Shown here: in pieces, positions 59,667 through 64,000 of the stretch
How positions within the stretch are numbered: position 1 is the stretch's first letter
Layout of the letters: each line of letters begins with the position of its first letter
Assembly (NCBI GenBank): GCA_945862065.1
Contig: CAMAWT010000001.1
Coordinates: 124,001-188,000 of the forward strand
Direction of reading: 5' to 3'
DNA from: Flavobacterium psychrophilum
GTDB lineage: Bacteria > Bacteroidota > Bacteroidia > Flavobacteriales > Flavobacteriaceae
Length of the DNA: 64,000 nucleotides
Notes under the pieces: model-generated
Seen by the model: only the letters and a program-made list of their open reading frames with translations
Told to the model about the DNA's origin: nothing
The model's database searches: none
Program-made: the position numbers and the translations under genes

Positions 59667-59861
59667 TTATGAATTAGTAAAATTTACAATTGCTCTAACA
59701 TTCATTAAAACAATATTATTTACATTGTCATCATTGAAAATATTCATTACTTTAATTACAGATATGGTAACTCAAAGTACTATTAATATTCTATCATTTG
59801 TTTCTAAGTTTTCTTTTAAGTTACAAATTATACTAACATCAGTTAGTATATCTGCTCCCAT
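59667..59861 (-). pseudogene. Possible decayed gene fragment on the minus strand
   Basis: A coding-like stretch (MGADILTDVSIICNLKENLE, then a stop, then VTISVIKVMNIFNDD) with one internal TGA is readable, ending NVRAIVNFTNS. A similar NIGAIVDFTIS is readable on the minus strand at about 61.9 kb. It may be a relic shared by the cassettes. Weak. Confidence 0.25.
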
Positions 59862-59901
59862 ACAATCTATAAAACCAATCTTACTTATACAAAAATAAAA
59901 C

Positions 59902-60042
59902 ACCGTAAAAAAAAATCAAAAACACCGTAAAATCACACGTTTTTTTATTTTTTTATTTACAACCAAATAAATAAAACTTTTGCTAATATCGCCAATAAGG
60001 TAAGATGCTAGTTTTAAAGTTTCGCATATAAACAAGTTGGCA
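59902..60042 (+). promoter_or_regulatory. Cassette promoter module, copy D
   Basis: ACCGTAAA boxes start at 59,902 and 59,924 (22 bp). TAATATCG is at 59,984. The same AAACTTT ... AAAGTTTCG palindrome follows; TTTAC replaces TTTGC. Confidence 0.65.
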
Positions 60043-60298
60043 GAAAATTTTGACCAGCGTTGTCGGAAAATCGCTTGCAGACAAAAAACTGAACTTAGCA
60101 AGGAAATTGAAGAAACGGTTAGCATTCTAACAGATTGAAATTAGAAACGACTATCTCAAGATGGTTCTACACTTTTGAGATTAATTGGTAGAATTTTGAA
60201 AATTACCTGAGGTTTTCAGAATTAGTTATCAGGTAAACATATAATCAATCAGTTACATAATAAAAATTGAAAAAAGTAACATAATTCAATTTAATAAC
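60043..60298 (+). repeat. Long conserved leader, copy 2
   Basis: It matches 56,953-57,211 closely, with small insertions and substitutions, up to the start codon. No intact reading frame covers it. Confidence 0.65.
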
Positions 60299-60775
60299 AT
60301 GAAAAAAATAATTTTAACATTAGTATTTGGAATTTTCTTAATTTATTCTGAAAGTCTTTTTGCACAAAGTATTGACGAAGTGACTGTTGGTTTTACGATA
60401 GATATTGGTAGAAACTCTACTAAAAATTGTTCGAGATTTGGTTTATGTACAAAAGAGACTAAAGTAAAAATTAAAATTAAAGTAAAAGATATTTCCAGCT
60501 CTAATAGAATTGCACAAGATGCTTTTATTCGTGATGGTTTAAAAGAAAATCAGTTTAACTCTTTCGGTTATAATGATAATGGTCGATTAACCTTATTTTT
60601 AGATGCTAACAATTTTGATGCAATTAAAAGTTATATGAATTCAAGTGAATACATTGTTGAAGAGGATTATACATTTAGTGAAGATGCAATTGGTCTAAAA
60701 GATTACATAATTAAGACAGGTATATACAAAATTAATTACAACAAAGAAAAAGATTTGTACGTTATTAATTTTTAA
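60299..60775 (+). CDS. Exported hypothetical protein, cassette 3
   Basis: This 158-aa protein has a signal peptide (MKKIILTLVFGIFLIYSESLFAQ, about 23 residues). The mature part has a paired-cysteine segment, NCSRFGLCTKETKVKIKI (about residues 42-59), then FDAIKSYMNSSEYIVEEDYT. It lacks the N-terminal domain and the hydrophobic tail of the cassette 1 and 2 proteins, although it sits in the same position. Not recognised. Confidence 0.65.
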   Translation: MKKIILTLVFGIFLIYSESLFAQSIDEVTVGFTIDIGRNSTKNCSRFGLCTKETKVKIKIKVKDISSSNRIAQDAFIRDGLKENQFNSFGYNDNGRLTLFLDANNFDAIKSYMNSSEYIVEEDYTFSEDAIGLKDYIIKTGIYKINYNKEKDLYVINF

Positions 60776-60779
60776 TTTA

Positions 60780-60801
60780 GTTGGGGCAATTATGCCCCAA
60801 C
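60780..60801 (+). other. Intercistronic hairpin
   Basis: TTGGGGCA/TGCCCCAA with an ATTA loop lies between the two genes, without a T run. It may stabilise the upstream mRNA or act as a weak attenuator. Confidence 0.55.
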
Positions 60802-60816
60802 TGTAATAACTTTATT

Positions 60817-61359
60817 ATGAAAAAAATTCTTATAGTTATTTTTGCAATATTTACTTCTTGTACTATTACAAAAAGTTTACCTATTAGTTATAAATCAACA
60901 AATGAACTTTCAGAGTTTTATAAAAAAAATAATATCGAAAATTATTTAATTGTTAATAGTTATAAATCTTTAGTTGAGTTATATAAACAGGACAGAGTGT
61001 CAATACCGAAAAATATAATTTTTGGTAGAGATGGATTTGAAATAAAACATTTCAATGATAAATTATGTGTAAATCATACTTTAGAATTTTTAAAAAGCTA
61101 TGATGAAAACACAAAAATAAATAAAACTGATTTTAATATTTCTGATTATGTGAAATACTTTAAAATGGTAAATAATAATTTGGAATTTGATAAGATTCTA
61201 AATTCTAAAAAAATACGTGTTTTTGTCAATACTGCAACTTATGCAGATAAATATAAAGCAAATGAAGAAGCATTTGAAATTTATAAACAATTTAAGGATA
61301 AATATGAAGTTTATATTGTTAATTTAGATTATATCAATGAATGGGAAGATAAGCAATAA
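60817..61359 (+). CDS. Lipoprotein, cassette 3
   Basis: This 180-aa protein has the lipoprotein signal MKKILIVIFAIFTSC (lipobox Cys at residue 15). It is Lys/Asn-rich with no motif I recognise. ATG 60,817 is chosen over an upstream TTG because it gives the lipoprotein signal. It overlaps the next gene by 23 bp. A membrane-anchored partner (for example immunity) is one possibility. Confidence 0.62.
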   Translation: MKKILIVIFAIFTSCTITKSLPISYKSTNELSEFYKKNNIENYLIVNSYKSLVELYKQDRVSIPKNIIFGRDGFEIKHFNDKLCVNHTLEFLKSYDENTKINKTDFNISDYVKYFKMVNNNLEFDKILNSKKIRVFVNTATYADKYKANEEAFEIYKQFKDKYEVYIVNLDYINEWEDKQ

Positions 61360-61753
61360 ATTATTTCTTTTACATCTATTATTAATTTTTAATATTTCAT
61401 TTTCTCAATCAGACTTTGACAAAATACTAAAAGGTGGAGAAATAATTGTAAACGGACTATCATTTTTAAAGAAAGATAAATCAGAAGCTAAAGAAACAAA
61501 TTCAAAAGTTGTTGAAAGTGTTTGTATTAAAAACAAACTTACCGACAAAATATCTTTTATAATTAGCGGTAAAGATGCAGAAGATAACACCATTAAAAAA
61601 GAAATGGTTATCCAAAAAGAAGGAAAAGAGTGCGTTTTTGAATTACCAAAAGGCATTTATACATATGAAATTGTCTTGCCCAATAAAGAAGTTTTCAAAA
61701 AAGGTGAATACAAATTCAATGAAGAAATTACAATTACTGAAAAACCTGATTAA
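61337..61753 (+). CDS. KGGEIIVNGLS-family exported protein, cassette 3
   Basis: This 138-aa protein is nearly identical to the 59,113 protein after its signal peptide (QSDFDKILKGGEIIVNGLSF, KNKLTDKISFIISGKDAEDN, KGIYTYEIV). The signal region (MNGKISNKLFLLHLLLIFNI) differs. It overlaps the lipoprotein gene and ends the cassette with the same type of terminator. Confidence 0.78.
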   Translation: MNGKISNKLFLLHLLLIFNISFSQSDFDKILKGGEIIVNGLSFLKKDKSEAKETNSKVVESVCIKNKLTDKISFIISGKDAEDNTIKKEMVIQKEGKECVFELPKGIYTYEIVLPNKEVFKKGEYKFNEEITITEKPD

Positions 61754-61779
61754 AAATTAAAATAATAAATTTTAAAATC

Positions 61780-61816
61780 AAAATAAGCCAAGTCTACTTT
61801 AGATTTGGCTTATTAA
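61780..61816 (+). terminator. Terminator of cassette 3
   Basis: The stem AATAAGCCAAGTCT/AGATTTGGCTTATT follows the stop codon by 28 bp; it is the sister of the one at 59,549. The gap 61,817-62,069 otherwise shows a conserved cassette-end stretch beginning GTTTAACCCAAATGTCACCA and no gene. Confidence 0.8.
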
Positions 61817-62069
61817 TGTTTAACCCAAATGTCACCACTCCCAGCACTTCTGGATAGGGCTAAACTTATTTTTGTGCTCCTTATGTAGGCTTATAAGAAG
61901 TAACGAAATCGTAAAATCAACTATCGCTCCAATGTTAACTAAGATACCTGTTTTGGCAATAGTATATGAGGAAATATTGGGTAAAATACTTAAAAATTTA
62001 CCTTTTTTGAACTGTACCCTTATTTAATAAAAATTTGCCATGATATTCATTGAAAAACACAACTAAAAC

Positions 62070-62208
62070 ACCGTAAAAAAAAATCAAAAATACCGTAAAA
62101 TAATACAGTTTTATGTTTTTTAATTTACAATTCAATAAATGAACCTTTAGCTAATCTTGCCATATGTTTAAGATACTTGTATTAAAGTTTCGTATATATA
62201 CAAATTAT
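62070..62208 (+). promoter_or_regulatory. Cassette promoter module, copy E, before the CBASS operon
   Basis: ACCGTAAA boxes start at 62,070 and 62,092 (22 bp). TAATCTTG is at 62,152 and the CCATATG-centred palindrome with AAAGTTTCG follows. The CD-NTase ATG is at 62,303, so the leader is shorter than in the other cassettes. Confidence 0.65.
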
Positions 62209-62302
62209 CGGCAACCCTAATGGACAGAAACCAACCGAGAAAGTGACTAATTGACAGTATAAATTAATAGGTAAGAAATTTGAAACATTAAATAAAAACT
62301 CA

Positions 62303-63298
62303 ATGAAACTAAACAATAATCAATTACAGAATTTTGTCAATCGAATAAAACTCAGGCAAGAAAATATGCCTAAGTATCGTGACCAAATTGATAACCTGAA
62401 ACAAAAACTAGAGGACAAAATTAAAAACGATAAACGGACTGGAATTAAAGTGACTAAATTCTTAATTGCCGGTTCTTGGAAAAAACGTACCATTCTTAGA
62501 CCGACAGGCGAAAAGCCAATTGACTTGGATTTGGTTTTATATGTAGAAGGTGATGAGAATCTAAAAGATGATTTAAAAAAACTTCACGACTTTGTTGTTG
62601 AATACTTAGAAGAAATATACCCTACAAAGGATATTAACAGAGATGTGGATGCAGAAGGCAACACAAAGTCTATTAAAATTAAATTCACAGGAACAGGGTT
62701 AGAAGTTGATATTGTTCCAGTAATTCCACTGTCAACTCCTAAAGAATATGTTTGGCAACCACAAAGAGGTGGAGGAGGCAAAAAATATGTAACAAGCGTT
62801 ACTAAGCAACTAGATTTCGCAAAAGACAAAAGAGACAAAAACCCTTCTTTTACCGCAATAACGAGGGCTATAAAGTGGTGGAAGAATTATAAAGAACTTG
62901 ACTCGAATGATAGTGATTATGGCTTTTCATCATTCTCAATTGAGCTTATATTATCATACTTAGATGAAAAGGAAGGTATAGAAAATGATATTGAAACAGG
63001 CATAATCAGGTTTTTTAGATTTGTTAGCGACCCAAATTTTCCAGTTATAAGTTTTTCATTAGCTATCAACGAGACTCCTTCAACTTTTTACACACCAGTT
63101 TATATTTCCGACCCCACGAACAATGAAAATAATGCAGCAAAAAAAGTTAATTATGACGTTTGGAAAGAGGTAGTCAATGAAGCGATAAATGCCTTTGAAA
63201 CATTACTTATTGCTCAATCTCGAAATGGAGAAAGAGATACCATTCAAGAATGGAAGGATGTTTTTGGACCAAGTTTTAACATTACTAAAGAGGAATAA
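62303..63298 (+). CDS. CBASS oligonucleotide cyclase (CD-NTase)
   Basis: This 331-aa enzyme of the cGAS/DncV-like nucleotidyltransferase superfamily has the active-site pattern AGSWKKRTILRP, then PIDLDLVLYV (first two Asp, about residue 74) and LEVDIVPVIPL (third Asp, about residue 136). It would make a cyclic oligonucleotide second messenger on phage infection. The HORMA gene follows after 2 bp, which marks the HORMA/TRIP13-containing (type III) CBASS class. The exact clade cannot be assigned by eye. Confidence 0.9.
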   Translation: MKLNNNQLQNFVNRIKLRQENMPKYRDQIDNLKQKLEDKIKNDKRTGIKVTKFLIAGSWKKRTILRPTGEKPIDLDLVLYVEGDENLKDDLKKLHDFVVEYLEEIYPTKDINRDVDAEGNTKSIKIKFTGTGLEVDIVPVIPLSTPKEYVWQPQRGGGGKKYVTSVTKQLDFAKDKRDKNPSFTAITRAIKWWKNYKELDSNDSDYGFSSFSIELILSYLDEKEGIENDIETGIIRFFRFVSDPNFPVISFSLAINETPSTFYTPVYISDPTNNENNAAKKVNYDVWKEVVNEAINAFETLLIAQSRNGERDTIQEWKDVFGPSFNITKEE

Positions 63299-63300
63299 CT

Positions 63301-63813
63301 ATGTATAATACATATACAAATACAGGAACGTATACTGTAACAGATATACGGAAAACTTTCGAAGGTTTCAGTGCAGATTTTAGAATGATAGCTATGAGAA
63401 CTGGAAAAAAGATAGCAACAGAAGTTGATGCATTAGTTAACGACATTTTGATTTGGGCAGAAGCAAAGTATCTCAATTATGTTGACATCACACTGCTTAA
63501 TTCTGAAAATAAGCCGATAAAAGCTGTAAGATTTAGAGTAGATGAAAATGGTAAAGCGAATCAAAGCGATAGAGCAGGTAATAATAACGATTGGCAAAAT
63601 TTACCTAATACAGAATTAAAAGTTGTGGTTGATTTCAATTCGAAATGGAAAGCACTTTCTGATTCTGAACGCAACTCATTTTTGACAGTAAACAATTTCA
63701 AATGTGGTTGGGGACGGCTTGATTTTGATAATTCATACAACCATCTTAGCAAAGACAATGCACAGCTTTATTCAAGCAAAGGTTATGAACTTCAAAAAGA
63801 AAATTTTAAATAA
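63301..63813 (+). CDS. Bacterial HORMA-domain protein of CBASS
   Basis: This 170-aa protein matches bacterial HORMA (type 1): TYTVTDIRKTFEGFSADFRM at the start, VNDILIWAEAKYLNYVDITL and VRFRVDENGKA. HORMA proteins bind a peptide signal, then activate the CD-NTase. It ends with a one-base overlap (TAATG) with the TRIP13-like gene. Confidence 0.87.
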   Translation: MYNTYTNTGTYTVTDIRKTFEGFSADFRMIAMRTGKKIATEVDALVNDILIWAEAKYLNYVDITLLNSENKPIKAVRFRVDENGKANQSDRAGNNNDWQNLPNTELKVVVDFNSKWKALSDSERNSFLTVNNFKCGWGRLDFDNSYNHLSKDNAQLYSSKGYELQKENFK

Positions 63814-64000
63814 TGGCAACCATTTTTGATAACACAATAGAATTACCTAGTAAGGCAATTCAAGAGAGAACTGAAAATTTGATTGGTTTTGACACTAAGT
63901 TTCAAAGAATATATGGAAATCTAAAATTATTACTTGACCAAGAAGGATTAATTAAATGGAGTAATAAACACCATAATACAGAACTACCAGTAATTAGACA
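63813..64000 (+). CDS. TRIP13/Pch2-like AAA+ ATPase of CBASS, N-terminal part (runs off the right edge)
   Basis: Only about 62 codons are present. The start MATIFDNTIELPSKAIQERT and then LIGFDTKFQRIYGNLKLLLD, EGLIKWSNKHH match the N-terminal region of TRIP13-like Cap6 ATPases that remove HORMA from the cyclase. The AAA+ motor lies beyond the window, as would the effector. Confidence 0.8.
   Translation, partial: MATIFDNTIELPSKAIQERTENLIGFDTKFQRIYGNLKLLLDQEGLIKWSNKHHNTELPVIR

Noticed and set aside
54822..61753. Type IX secretion C-terminal domains on the cassette proteins
   Set aside because: The C-termini are either hydrophobic Gly/Ala-rich or short beta ends; no Por-type sorting motif was seen.
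45617..62100. Repeated ACCGTAAA pairs read as a CRISPR array
   Set aside because: Only two boxes per site, 22 bp apart, at sites kilobases from each other; there are no regular 30-bp spacers and no cas genes.
54485..62208. Cassette array as an integron (attC sites and IntI)
   Set aside because: The cassettes carry their own promoters and terminators, the repeated modules are not attC-like in core sequence, and the only recombinase is a tRNA-type integrase 14 kb away.

Overview
The window is AT-rich DNA from a member of the Bacteroidota, most probably Flavobacterium or a close relative in the Flavobacteriaceae. The evidence is the gene content (menaquinone genes, the DUF4295-rpmG-rpmB cluster, LolA next to FtsK, a RibBA-like protein with a dead second domain, a Bacteroidota-type integrase, RteC) and promoters of the Bacteroidota TTG-N(17-23)-TAnnTTTG type. 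All assignments come from reading the sequence; no database search was run.

Positions 1-39,750 are ordinary chromosome. They hold a partial lpxK, a Nif3-like protein, rluF, folD, ffh, argS, fabH, an ABC ATPase, ndk, a DciA-like protein, ftsY with a previously unlisted 59-aa downstream gene, ribosomal proteins L33 and L28 with DUF4295, cinA, menA, menB and menD, redox enzymes (glutathione peroxidase, 2-Cys peroxiredoxin, thioredoxin, Tpx), an arsenic operon (arsR, a DUF6428-like gene, an arsenate reductase-like phosphatase, acr3), and the envelope/cell-division run dgkA-ftsK-lolA-lptFG-ribB. A dispersed hairpin repeat occurs in four intergenic gaps (about 7.9, 13.3, 17.9 and 30.2 kb).

A tRNA-Ser(UGA) at 39,888-39,975 is followed at once by a tyrosine recombinase. 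From there to the window end the DNA looks like one integrated island whose right end is not seen. In order it carries: the integrase; a three-gene signalling block (TPR histidine kinase lipoprotein, LytTR regulator with a dead receiver, NarL-like response regulator) plus a tiny lipoprotein; a SIR2-HerA antiphage operon; an RteC/excisionase/DnaC-like mobility block; an array of secreted-protein cassettes (54.3-62.0 kb); and the start of a CBASS operon (CD-NTase, HORMA, TRIP13-like ATPase) running off the window.

The most interesting structure is regulatory. A pair of ACCGTAAA boxes spaced exactly 22 bp apart, which is the geometry of LytTR binding sites, lies before the SIR2-HerA operon, before each of three secreted-protein cassettes and before the CBASS operon. 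An inverted ACCGTAA pair lies between the two response-regulator genes. The last four copies belong to a conserved promoter module of about 140 bp. Each secreted-protein cassette ends with a member of one small secreted-protein family (motif KGGEIIVNGLS), and two begin with exported proteins that share an N-terminal domain but have different glycine-rich hydrophobic C-termini. The inferred picture is an island-encoded two-component/LytTR circuit that co-controls two known antiphage systems and an undescribed, recombining set of bacteriocin-like or effector cassettes.
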